Shown: in pieces, positions 12,803 through 18,979 of the stretch | How the letters are laid out: each line of letters starts with the position of its first letter | Numbering within the stretch: position 1 is the stretch's first letter | Source of the DNA: DATMTS01 sp035564555 | Lineage (GTDB): Bacteria; Actinomycetota; Actinomycetes; Actinomycetales; Microbacteriaceae | Assembly: GCA_035564555.1 (NCBI GenBank) | Contig: DATMTS010000108.1 | Span: forward strand, 1-18,979 | Reading direction: 5' to 3' | Length of the DNA stretch: 18,979 nt | The notes under the pieces: model-generated | The model's database searches: none | What the model saw: only the letters and a program-made list of their open reading frames with translations | Told to the model about the DNA's origin: nothing | Made by a program: the position numbers and the translations under genes

Positions 12803-13534
12803 ATGGACCCTGCAACCGGCCTGCCCGCGCCGCGAATACCGTCCCCGACCCGCGACCGATCTCTCTCGCTCGTTGCCGGCCTGCTTTTCCTGCTTACGTT
12901 CGTCTCGGCGATCGCTGGCGCGCAGCTGTACGTCCCATTGCTCACCGAGCCCGGATACGTTACAAGCACCGCCTCGGACAACGGGCCGCTGCTCGGAGTG
13001 GTCTGTGAACTCGTCCTGATCGCCGCAAACATCGGCACAGCCCTGGCGCTCTTCCCGATTCTGCGCGAACGGTTCCCCGCTCTCTCGATGGGCTACGTCG
13101 CAGCACGGCTCACCGAGTGCGGATTCATCGCCGTCGGAATCTTGGCCGTGCTCACCGTTGTCGCCCTGCATCGCTCCCCAGGGGGCCGCGCGGCCTCCGG
13201 CACAGCCGCCGCATTCATCGCGTTGCACGACGCGACGTTCTTACTTGGCCCTGGTTTCGTCGTCGGCCTGGGCAACGGGCTATTGCTGGGCTGGATGGCG
13301 TACCGCTCCGGCCTGATGCCGCGTTGGCTGACGCTGTTCGGACTGATCGGGGGCCCGCTCATGAGCCTGTCTGGCATCGCGGTGCTCTTCGGGCTCTACG
13401 GTCAGAGTTCACCGGTTTCGGCCGCGCTCACCATCCCCGAGATCGTCTGGGAGGCCGGGCTCGGCCTGGTGCTGACCGTTCGGGGCCTCCGACGCCGCGC
13501 CGTCAGGGACGCTCACATCGAGCGGTTGATCTGA
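12803..13534 (+). CDS. DUF4386-domain multi-pass membrane protein
   Basis: This 243-residue protein has about six transmembrane helices: LSLVAGLLFLLTFVSAIAGA (~21-41), LLGVVCELVLIAANIGTALAL (~64-85), FIAVGILAVLTVVAL, FLLGPGFVVGLGNGLLLGWM, LTLFGLIGGPLMSLSGIAVL and a last one near IVWEAGLGLVLTVRGL. The motifs LLxFxxxxxG, ALFPILRERFPALSMGYVAARLTEC and GLMPRWLTLFGLIGGPL are typical of DUF4386, an integral membrane family without known activity, often next to TetR regulators. The ATG at 12803 follows GAAGGA by about ten bases. It is probably derepressed when a small molecule binds the TetR protein, which suggests a stress or export-linked role. Confidence 0.88.
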   Translation: MDPATGLPAPRIPSPTRDRSLSLVAGLLFLLTFVSAIAGAQLYVPLLTEPGYVTSTASDNGPLLGVVCELVLIAANIGTALALFPILRERFPALSMGYVAARLTECGFIAVGILAVLTVVALHRSPGGRAASGTAAAFIALHDATFLLGPGFVVGLGNGLLLGWMAYRSGLMPRWLTLFGLIGGPLMSLSGIAVLFGLYGQSSPVSAALTIPEIVWEAGLGLVLTVRGLRRRAVRDAHIERLI

Positions 13535-13556
13535 TCAGCCTGCCTTATCGCCAAGA

Positions 13557-14243
13557 TTAGAGGCCGAGGGTGGCGGTCGCGGTCGTCCAGTCGTGCGCGA
13601 TCGCGCGCTGAGCGGCCGCGAGGGACACGCGGCCCCCACACACGGCCGCGCGCAGCGTGTTCTCTACACGGTCCTTAGGGTTGTTCACGCCGCGCGCGCC
13701 GGCCGCGTTGGGCTCGGGCCAGAGATTCGACACCGCGTTGGTGCCGCCCAACTCCAGCGGCACCAGATGGTCGTACTCGATGGTGCGCGTGTAGGCCAGC
13801 CCGTAGTCGGCCAACGACTCGTGCTTGGCCGGTCCGGTGTCGGACTCGGGCGGCCGCACCGTGGCGGTGTAGCCGCGCACGCAGATCGTCCGGTGGATGC
13901 TCGACTGGGTCACCGCAGGATCGATCGCGCCCGGCGTGCACGCGGCATCCGGCAGTACCCGACCAGCCTTCCCGTCGACCGTGCGCACGTGGCACCGCCC
14001 CGGGACCAGCTGCTCGTCGATGGCGACGCGACCGGGCGAGTGCACCTGGCGCAACCCGGAAGCTGAGGCAGTCCGCGTCGATGTCGGGGCGGACGCGCTC
14101 GAGGTCGAGGTCGAGGTCGAGACGTCAGCGTCACCCGGCGTGGGACGGTCGCCGAAACCGAAGGCGGCCATGCCGGCCACCACCGCTACAACGGCGACAA
14201 CGACGCCGAGCGACCATCCAGAACGGCGGCGTCTGCGAGACAT
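13557..14243 (-). CDS. Secreted or membrane-tethered HNH-like nuclease-fold protein
   Basis: This 228-residue protein opens with an Arg-rich stretch and a hydrophobic helix at ~12-30, which is a signal peptide or anchor. A Ser/Thr/Ala linker (~41-63) follows. The C-terminal domain has YDHLVPLELGGTNAVSNLWP (157-176), EPNAAG, NNPKDRVENTL and CGGRVSLAAAQRAIAHDWTT. The Asp-His pair at 158-159 with Asn173 and Asn195 resembles the metal and DNA site of HNH nucleases found in many exported actinobacterial proteins. Four Cys (84, 102, 121, 202) could form disulphides. A strong GGGGAGGAAG ribosome binding site precedes the ATG at 14243. It may attack extracellular nucleic acid; activity is inferred from motifs only. 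It is convergent with the DUF4386 gene. Confidence 0.8.
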   Translation of the reverse strand: MSRRRRRSGWSLGVVVAVVAVVAGMAAFGFGDRPTPGDADVSTSTSTSSASAPTSTRTASASGLRQVHSPGRVAIDEQLVPGRCHVRTVDGKAGRVLPDAACTPGAIDPAVTQSSIHRTICVRGYTATVRPPESDTGPAKHESLADYGLAYTRTIEYDHLVPLELGGTNAVSNLWPEPNAAGARGVNNPKDRVENTLRAAVCGGRVSLAAAQRAIAHDWTTATATLGL

Positions 14244-14409
14244 TGCCGACTTCCTCCCCTATCGCCAGGTGTGGCGTCATTGTTGAACCGGATGTCGGAG
14301 TGCTCGTGGCTACCGTTTGTCGTGCGCGATCGCCGCCAACGCGATCGACGTGGTCACGGACGACCGTGGAGATTGTCAGTTGGAGTTCTCGCAACAGGCA
14401 ATCGTCTCA

Positions 14410-14609
14410 GAACTTTACGCGGATCAGCGGCAGCGACTCGTCGCCCTGACCGCCGACGGTCGCACGAGTGGGACGCCATCCTCGATCCTTTCGCCGAGGT
14501 ACGCGAGATCGCACTCGTCGGCGTCGAACCTGACGACATCGCGACGGCCATCCGGGTACTGCGAAAAGCTACCGAACAAGTCGAGACCCACACGTTCGGA
14601 ACCTCCTAG
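14410..14609 (+). pseudogene. C-terminal remnant of a MarR-like regulator, frameshifted
   Basis: In one plus frame the peptide DQRQRLVALTADGR (from 14422) matches the wing of MarR-family HTH domains, where DxRxRxVxLTxxG is the hallmark. Just after it, in another frame, comes EWDAILDPFAEVREIALVGV and then EPDDIATAIRVLRKATEQVE, the expected dimerisation helices, ending at a TAG at 14607-14609. A single frameshift near 14462-14470 would join them. The HTH itself is not seen upstream: 14244-14409 holds no recognisable gene. The end overlaps the convergent DUF402 gene by four bases. Confidence 0.5.
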
Positions 14610-15223
14610 GTCGCGCCAAGCGATCCTCCACGGGCCGCATGGGAGGGTCTCCAGTCATGCCAGCGCCGGTCCCACGGAACCGCTCCTCGGCGCAAGACGT
14701 TCTCGACCGAGTCGCATGCGTCTGAAATGCGTTGGGCCTCGGTGGCGTCGTAGACACCCATAGCCACCGCAAGCTCGAGTTCGTCTTCGTCTTTGCGCTC
14801 CCAAGTGGAGAAGTCGCTTGCCACGATCAGGTCGAGTGTTTCGTCCATGGTGTCGAACCCTTGCAGCGTCCGGGTCAAGGGCCTTTGGAAATTCACGTAC
14901 CAAGAGGCCACACCTCCCTCGAGCGTGACGGGGGCAAACACTTCAAACGGCTGACCCACCGGCGCGATGCGGAGCATCCCTGGCGCGCGGAAGACCTTCT
15001 CGCCCAGCTCCCACCCGCCGGAGAGCCACATCGCGAATGTTCGCTCACCGTGACTGACGTTTACGGGATAGTCGATGACTGTACCCGGTCGAAGGTAGGA
15101 GACGAACTGCGATGCGTTATCTTCGATGACCGTGACTGGTCGCGACGTCCAGACCTTCCCGCGGAGCACTTCACGGATCGCGACGCGGCTTCCCGGTGGA
15201 AAGTACGGGAAATCGGTCGTCAC
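14606..15223 (-). CDS. DUF402-domain protein (FomD-like fold)
   Basis: This 205-residue protein is the usual length for its family. Beta-strand motifs include VAIREVLRGKVWTSRPVTVI, GERTFAMWLSGGWELGEKVF and then the characteristic SWYVNFQRPL (107-116), GFDTMDETLDLIVASDF (122-138) and WERKDEDELELA. In the FomD/DUF402 fold the WYVN strand and the acidic D-x-x-LD and K-D-x-DEL motifs bind divalent metal and nucleotide. FomD itself hydrolyses a CMP-linked phosphonate; most DUF402 members are of unknown substrate and resemble nucleotide hydrolases. The start is a GTG at 15223 with only a weak ribosome binding site. No cofactor partner gene is adjacent. Confidence 0.85.
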   Translation of the reverse strand: MTTDFPYFPPGSRVAIREVLRGKVWTSRPVTVIEDNASQFVSYLRPGTVIDYPVNVSHGERTFAMWLSGGWELGEKVFRAPGMLRIAPVGQPFEVFAPVTLEGGVASWYVNFQRPLTRTLQGFDTMDETLDLIVASDFSTWERKDEDELELAVAMGVYDATEAQRISDACDSVENVLRRGAVPWDRRWHDWRPSHAARGGSLGAT

Positions 15224-15583
15224 CCAGCCACAATACTGCTCGCGCGTTCCGACAACGATCGTCTACCGACGATGGGCCCTGAATCGCATAGTCCTCGTGC
15301 GTACTTCGCGCCTCTCTTTCCGGGTTTGAGTGCAGCGTGAACCGAAGTCATGGAGTGGATCTTTTCGCGTCACCGGCTGAGTTCCGCAGGACCCTTTCGC
15401 TCCGACGTTCCTAGTTCGATTGCTGAGTCTGCCGCGGCTTCGTCGGGGTCACCGAGGCGGGTGTTCGATGTGGACACCGGAACAGGGTTCGTGATTCGCG
15501 CCTCAAATCAACGACCTGTGCGAGCTCCTCTCAGCGCTTGAACCCTGCTGAGCTGACCGCTTTGACGTACCAAACAGCATCCA
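15224..15583. other. 360-base intergenic stretch, nothing convincing seen
   Basis: It separates the DUF402 and MazG-like genes. Short open frames exist on the plus strand (for example from 15350) but have no ribosome binding site, domain or consistent codon bias. It presumably holds the DUF402 promoter. Confidence 0.4.
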
Positions 15584-15895
15584 TCAGGGTGCCGGCTTCC
15601 ACACGAGCCACTTGCGCTTGACCTCATCGGCAAGGTCGATTTCGAAGCGCTCGGCGATGAGCAGCACCTGCGCCAACACGTCAGCGACCTCGGCGCGAAA
15701 GTGCTCATTGAGCTCGACAGGCGTGCGCCCTTTGTCTCGTGCCTGCCCTGACCTGGCGAGGTACGCCTGTGTGAGTTCACCGACTTCCTCGTTGAGCTTC
15801 AGCACAAACCAGTCGTCGGTCCGGTCGATGATGTGTCGCTTCGCGTAGTAGTCCGACACGGACTCGACCTCGTGTTGCAAGTCTTCAATCTGCAC
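15584..15895 (-). CDS. MazG-like nucleotide pyrophosphohydrolase
   Basis: This 103-residue all-helical protein carries the MazG/all-alpha NTP-PPase metal motif: E36-E37-x-x-E40 in KLNEEVGELTQAYL and E69-x-x-D72 in FRAEVADVLAQVLL. These acidic residues bind magnesium and support hydrolysis of NTPs to NMP and pyrophosphate, either to clean up damaged nucleotides or to change nucleotide pools. The sequence ends VKRKWLVWKPAP, close to the usual KxKW...L tail of short members. The start is a GTG at 15895. It is a stand-alone gene with its promoter presumably in the 15896-16080 gap. Confidence 0.88.
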   Translation of the reverse strand: MQIEDLQHEVESVSDYYAKRHIIDRTDDWFVLKLNEEVGELTQAYLARSGQARDKGRTPVELNEHFRAEVADVLAQVLLIAERFEIDLADEVKRKWLVWKPAP

Positions 15896-16080
15896 CCCCG
15901 CAGTATGGCAGCGGCACGTGACATCGGATGGCGACCGTACGTCGGTCTCTCACGGGGCCTGATCCAGGCTCATCAGCGAGTCGAGCAGCCCGGGGCGCCA
16001 TGCGTTGGTTCAGGTGCCAGGCTGCCTGGGCCCGGTGCTGCGAAGGAGCGCGCCGTGGAAATCGGCAACAGGCGGTTGCG

Positions 16081-16539
16081 TCAAAGGGCGCGGCCCTCGA
16101 GGGCGCGAGACCAGGCCACTTCGCGTTCAAGCTGGCCAGACTGTACGAAGAGTCTTACTTGATGCGTGTTAGACAGCGCAGCAGCAAGCTCATCTCGATC
16201 TGCGCCAGTGAATCCGAGCTTCTGCCAGAACGGACCCGAACGGCGAGAGAACAGCCAGGCGCGCGTTGCGCCAGCTGCGTCGGCCCTCTGCATGGCAAAA
16301 CGTGCGAGCCTTGAGCCGGCTCCCGCGACGCGGTGGCTCGGGGTGACCGCCACGCTCCTGATAAGCGCGTGGCTGTTGTCATGGCTCAACTCGAATCCGG
16401 TGCTTCCGATTATCTCGCCACGATCTCCACGTTCAATCCATAACCGAACACTGGGGTCGTCAATGCCTGCCAGAGTCAGATCGACTTCTTGAAGGAATGC
16501 GCGCACCTCGTCAGCCCCCGCGGCTGACACTCGCTCCAT
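16081..16539 (-). CDS. GNAT acetyltransferase resembling ArsN2-type enzymes
   Basis: This 152-residue protein has SVRLWIERGDRGEIIGSTGF-like first strands, then IRSVAVTPSHRVAGAGSRLA (60-79), whose R70-x-x-G-x-G75 is the acetyl-CoA pyrophosphate loop, followed by ATRAWLFSRRSGPFWQKLGF (91-110). The ending (DRDELAAALSNTHQVRLFV) matches a group often annotated as arsenic-resistance N-acetyltransferase ArsN2 or plain GNAT. No arsenic genes are nearby, so arsenic linkage is weak and the acceptor is unknown. It starts seven bases after the stop of the YdcF-like gene on the same strand, so the two are probably co-transcribed. Confidence 0.82.
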   Translation of the reverse strand: MERVSAAGADEVRAFLQEVDLTLAGIDDPSVRLWIERGDRGEIIGSTGFELSHDNSHALIRSVAVTPSHRVAGAGSRLARFAMQRADAAGATRAWLFSRRSGPFWQKLGFTGADRDELAAALSNTHQVRLFVQSGQLEREVAWSRALEGRAL

Positions 16540-16546
16540 ATGCGCG

Positions 16547-17332
16547 CTACCCGTGAGCGGTAGGAAGGGCCAGGAGGTTCTTGAGCCCCAGGAGAGCGGC
16601 GAAGGGCTTGACGAAGACGATCTCGCCAGTGCGGTAGTCCGCGCCCTTGACGAGCCGGCTCGCGAGGTCAGGCCGAAGCCTCCAGAGATAGGCTCGGCCC
16701 TTCTCGGCGTGCAGCGAGTTGGACACGATCTTGATCGTGTCAGCCGGCTCGACGAGAGGGATCGCGTTTTGGATGTTCTCCCACGTTGACTTGCTTGCCG
16801 TGTCGAGCTTCGATGGACCGGTGTAGCCGAGGGCTTTGCGTGCGAAGTCCTCCATCAGTTCTGCCTCAGAGACTTCTCCGCTTACGGGGCCGCCGCAGAA
16901 CACCAGCACGCTCTCGCGCGCTGAGCGATCGACGGAGCGGAGCGCGGCGCGGACGCGATAGCGGTTCATGTAGTTCGCTCGGTGTCCTCGGTTCTTGTAG
17001 CCGAGGACAACGATCGCTTCTGTCTGACCGGTGCCGGCACCGGTCAGGTTACCGATGCCGAGACGTCTGCGGCTCGCTCGCCAATGGGTCACCTCTCCGA
17101 AGGCGAGGAGCGCGGCGATCGTTGCGCCGGCCGCGACGAGGCCGGGGAAAGGGTTGGGCACGAGGCCAGCGTAGTTCGCGTCCTTGAGTTGTAGCCGACC
17201 GCTCTCCAGATATTCCTGGGTGGTAACTGCTCCCCTATACGTCTTCACGGTGCTTTCGATTGTTGAGAACGGCCACGATGGATCCGTTGATACGCAAGTG
17301 AAGAAGTAGGCGCCTCCGAGGTAGTTCGACAT
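16547..17332 (-). CDS. YdcF/ElyC-like (DUF218) protein
   Basis: This 261-residue protein has a long N-terminal region including one hydrophobic helix at ~64-80 (GLVAAGATIAALLAFGEVTHW). The DUF218 domain starts at ~104: EAIVVLGYKNRGHRANYMNR, FCGGPVSGEVSEAELMEDFA, DTASKSTWENIQNAIPLV and KIVSNSLHAEKGRAYLWRL. The VVLG strand, the E-x-x-S-x-x-TxEN helix and the SN.xH.xR segment form the family's proposed active site. Members affect envelope polysaccharide or peptidoglycan metabolism, with no settled reaction. The ATG at 17332 is preferred over an upstream start at 17542 because the added residues are low-complexity. It heads a probable two-gene unit with the GNAT enzyme. Confidence 0.85.
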   Translation of the reverse strand: MSNYLGGAYFFTCVSTDPSWPFSTIESTVKTYRGAVTTQEYLESGRLQLKDANYAGLVPNPFPGLVAAGATIAALLAFGEVTHWRASRRRLGIGNLTGAGTGQTEAIVVLGYKNRGHRANYMNRYRVRAALRSVDRSARESVLVFCGGPVSGEVSEAELMEDFARKALGYTGPSKLDTASKSTWENIQNAIPLVEPADTIKIVSNSLHAEKGRAYLWRLRPDLASRLVKGADYRTGEIVFVKPFAALLGLKNLLALPTAHG

Positions 17333-17471
17333 TGGCGATCGACCCACCTGCCGCTGGCGCGACCAGTTTGGCTCACGGGGTATCCCTTCATTCTGTTGGT
17401 GCGGTAGTGAGGAAGATCGGCATACGCTTGAGCGGGCAGACTGCCCGGTACCGGTACGAATGGAGGCTCTC

Positions 17472-17720
17472 GTGGAGCCGACCGTTGTGGTTGTCGTTGG
17501 GATCGTTGGCCTGCTGTACGTCGGCGCGTTGGCGTATGCCATCGCTCAGATCGCGCGGACGCCCTCGCTGAACCGCCTGGAAAAGTGGGTTTGGTCGGCC
17601 GTGGTGGTCATATTCCCCCTCATCGGCTCGATCGCCTGGCTTGTGGGAGGTCCGCACCCGTTCGGGCTCGGCCTCGGAGACCAGTCCCGACTCCCCGCCT
17701 CCTCCTCCGATCGCTTCTGA
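17472..17720 (+). CDS. PLDc_N-domain small membrane protein
   Basis: This 82-residue protein has two transmembrane helices: VVVVVGIVGLLYVGALAYAI near the start and VWSAVVVIFPLIGSIAWLVG further on. The linking motif AQIARTPSLNRLEKWVWSAV and the closing GPHPFGL match the phospholipase D N-terminal (PLDc_N) membrane domain that often stands alone in actinobacteria. I prefer the GTG at 17472 because a perfect GGAGG (17462-17466) lies five bases upstream; an ATG at 17460 is in frame but overlaps that site. It is divergent from the YdcF-like gene. There is no catalytic HKD motif, so any role is structural or regulatory. Confidence 0.85.
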   Translation: MEPTVVVVVGIVGLLYVGALAYAIAQIARTPSLNRLEKWVWSAVVVIFPLIGSIAWLVGGPHPFGLGLGDQSRLPASSSDRF

Positions 17721-17737
17721 ACCGTCGCCACCGACCA

Positions 17738-18130
17738 ATGATCCGAATGGGCAACCCTCTCAAGTTCCAGCCCACCAAGGCGTTCTTCTCCCGGCCCCTG
17801 CCGCAGACCAGAACGGCCTCCGCTCGCATTGCAGCCGCTATAGTGACGCAGGCGAACGAGGCGGGCGAACTGCTCGACGTCGGAGGAAATGAGGCTCTTC
17901 GCACTGCTCTGCACGCGAACTCCCCGAACTTTCGAGCGACGCATTTTTGCACTCGCAGCGCCGGTGAAGGAGCATTGCTGATCCACCTGCACGCGTCACC
18001 CGAGTCTGTGCCCGCCCAGGTCTGTGCCGCCACGTGGAAAGAGCACGCCGAACTCTTCAAGCACCGTTTCATGCGCGCCCCGGCAGCTCACCGAAGAAAC
18101 GATGGGACTATGGGCTCAATCCCATCTTGA
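17738..18130 (+). CDS. Hypothetical protein of 130 residues
   Basis: The frame from the ATG at 17738 keeps good third-position GC bias for most of its length and follows the PLDc_N gene by 17 bases. Segments such as SARIAAAIVTQANEAGELLD and QVCAATWKEHAELFKHRFM look like amphipathic helices. I recognise no family, no signal peptide and no membrane helix. There is no clear ribosome binding site, and the last ~20 residues are less protein-like, so the real stop may have been altered. It may be coupled to the PLDc_N gene. Confidence 0.4.
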   Translation: MIRMGNPLKFQPTKAFFSRPLPQTRTASARIAAAIVTQANEAGELLDVGGNEALRTALHANSPNFRATHFCTRSAGEGALLIHLHASPESVPAQVCAATWKEHAELFKHRFMRAPAAHRRNDGTMGSIPS

Positions 18131-18177
18131 GCATGAGAAATCCATGTACGAGTACTGGCAGAGTCTTTGACACGATT

Positions 18178-18345
18178 TTCAGCCGGCCAGATCTTGCTAA
18201 AGCTGTTTTTCGGTGCCGGGTGGGTGAGGTTCGGAGCCGTGTCGGGTGGGCGATTTCGGATGAGCTGCAGGCAGTGATCGGCCCGGTGTTCCCGAAGGTG
18301 AAGGTCATGGGCCGGCGCCGATGGATCGCCATATGGCGATGGAGG
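18178..18345 (+). pseudogene. N-terminal remnant of an IS5-family transposase
   Basis: The plus-strand peptide RSRVGWAISDELQAVIGPVF then PKVKVMGRR corresponds to the first helix-rich segment of IS5-type transposases (typically SDExWxxIxPLLPPxKxxGRRR). After GRR the frame changes: one base over, MDRHMAMEV gives the expected DRRxxxEGI-like continuation. No DDE residues follow, because the sequence runs directly into the aspA 3' end. No inverted repeats were confirmed. Recognisable transposase sequence begins at about 18235. Confidence 0.5.
18325..18340. repeat. Perfect 16-base palindrome beside the aspA stop
   Basis: ATCGCCATATGGCGAT is fully self-complementary and lies five bases from the aspA stop codon. 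It sits inside the transposase remnant. It could be a chance product of the coding sequence, a cruciform site or a binding site. Confidence 0.45.
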
Positions 18346-18979
18346 TCACAAGCCGACGAGGTGAGAATGGTCAGCGATCGGGATGGCCGTGGTGGCCGGC
18401 TCGAGTCCGCTCAATCGGCCCGGTGACAACAGTCTTATGACTTCTTCACGACTCATCAGGTTCGCCTCGACGACGAGGTCGGCAACATTTCGATTGGTGA
18501 GCAACGCCGTCTTGGCGAGCGCTGCGGCCGCGGCGTAGCCGATGTAAGGGGTGAGCGCCGTGATGACGCCGACCGACGACCCGACCATGTTCTCCAGGTG
18601 CACTTCGTTGGCTGTGATGCCGTCGATACAGTTGATCCGCAACGTTCTGAACGCCTGCCGCATCCAGGTGATCGACTGCAGCAGCGAGTGGGCGATCACC
18701 GGCTCGAATGCGTTCAACTGCAGTTGACCCGCCTCCGCCGCCATCGTCACCGTGACGTCCGCGCCGGCGACCGAGAACGCCACCTGGTTCACGACCTCGG
18801 GGATCACGGGGTTGACCTTGCCCGGCATGATGCTGGAGCCTGCCTGCATCGGCGGCAGGTTGATCTCACCGAAACCCGCCTGAGGGCCGCTGGAAAGCAG
18901 CCGCAGGTCGTTGCAGATCTTCGACAGCTTGATCGCGCTGCGCTTCAAAGCGCTGCTGAACGACATGAACGCCCCGGCA
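18346..18979 (-). CDS. aspA: Aspartate ammonia-lyase, C-terminal part (5' end outside window)
   Basis: The visible ~210 residues are the C-terminal half of a class II fumarase/aspartase enzyme. The signature loop GSSIMPGKVNPVIPEVVNQV contains the catalytic Ser loop; PVIPE marks aspartase, whereas fumarase has PTQCE. Other matches are KLSKICNDLRLLSSGPQAGF, GEINLPPMQAGS, AFEPVIAHSLLQSI, INCIDGITANE and the tail GYAAAAALAKTALLTNRNVA. The enzyme reversibly deaminates L-aspartate to fumarate and ammonia in the cytoplasm as a homotetramer. The frame is open to the window edge. The last ten residues (IADHSHLVGL) may be altered by the adjoining insertion-sequence debris, since the stop lies directly against it. 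Confidence 0.92.
   Translation of the reverse strand, partial: AGAFMSFSSALKRSAIKLSKICNDLRLLSSGPQAGFGEINLPPMQAGSSIMPGKVNPVIPEVVNQVAFSVAGADVTVTMAAEAGQLQLNAFEPVIAHSLLQSITWMRQAFRTLRINCIDGITANEVHLENMVGSSVGVITALTPYIGYAAAAALAKTALLTNRNVADLVVEANLMSREEVIRLLSPGRLSGLEPATTAIPIADHSHLVGL

Noticed and set aside
12130..13008. Plus-strand open frame of 292 codons across the tetR gene
   Set aside because: Arg/Pro/Ser-rich shadow of tetR; it also crosses the operator region and has no ribosome binding site.
14099..14122. Tandem hexamer repeats suggestive of a short repeat array
   Set aside because: They encode the Ser/Thr linker of the secreted protein. There are no spacers, so it is not CRISPR.
13541..14270. 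Similar TATCGCCA words flanking the HNH-like gene as possible direct repeats of an insertion
   Set aside because: The match is only about ten bases with mismatches nearby, which is not enough for a target duplication call.
16081..16539. Arsenic-resistance island based on the ArsN2-like protein
   Set aside because: No arsR, arsB, acr3 or arsenate reductase gene is present nearby; the GNAT similarity alone is not specific.
17546..18072. Minus-strand open frames opposite the PLDc_N and hypothetical genes
   Set aside because: Composition is low-complexity and they are antisense to a clear PLDc_N domain.

Overview
The window looks like a chromosomal accessory region of a high-GC actinobacterium, most likely Microbacteriaceae-like. 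This rests on strong GC bias at third codon positions, frequent GTG starts with GGAGG-type ribosome binding sites, an initiator tRNA with C1:A72, and families common in that group (DUF5060/DUF5605 hydrolase, DUF4386, FomD-like DUF402, WYL and TetR regulators). The genus cannot be fixed by eye. Both ends are ordinary core genes: the 5' end of a carbon-nitrogen hydrolase gene at the left edge and the 3' part of aspartate ammonia-lyase at the right edge.

Layout. 1-850: hydrolase start, tRNA-fMet, its terminator, then traces of a mobile element (an Xre-like HTH ORF and a broken MobF-type relaxase/helicase). 1031-5812: a hemicellulose-use locus with an intact LacI-type repressor, a promoter with a LacI-type operator in its spacer, only the last ~57 codons of an ABC sugar permease, an intact DUF5060-type glycoside hydrolase, an arabinofuranosidase missing its catalytic centre, and a GH43-type enzyme. 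5813-9454: an IS630-type remnant, a GNAT acetyltransferase, a WYL regulator with a VOC protein, a second VOC protein, and small uncharacterised ORFs. 9455-10046: no clear gene. 10047-11654: a minus-strand set encoding paired DUF1254 and DUF1214 membrane-anchored proteins behind a frameshifted small membrane protein. 11930-13534: a TetR repressor divergent from a DUF4386 membrane protein, with two matching palindromic operators between them. 13557-18130: a secreted HNH-like protein, a MarR remnant, DUF402, MazG-like, GNAT, YdcF-like and PLDc_N proteins and a hypothetical ORF. 18178-18345: an IS5-type remnant touching the end of aspA.

How it works together. The sugar locus was probably a LacI-controlled operon that imported and cut arabinose-containing oligosaccharides. 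Its importer and one enzyme have been lost by deletion while the regulator, promoter and two enzymes remain open. The TetR/DUF4386 pair is a self-contained regulatory switch. The DUF1254/DUF1214 pair is translationally coupled and probably acts at the membrane. The rest are mostly single genes. The repeated theme is decay: at least seven broken genes lie in 19 kb. I found no CRISPR array, no intact transposon or integrase, and no gene set that I can defend as a wholly new system. The best leads are the deleted sugar locus, the DUF1254/DUF1214 operon with its small membrane partner, and the orphan small ORFs near 9.0-9.5 kb.
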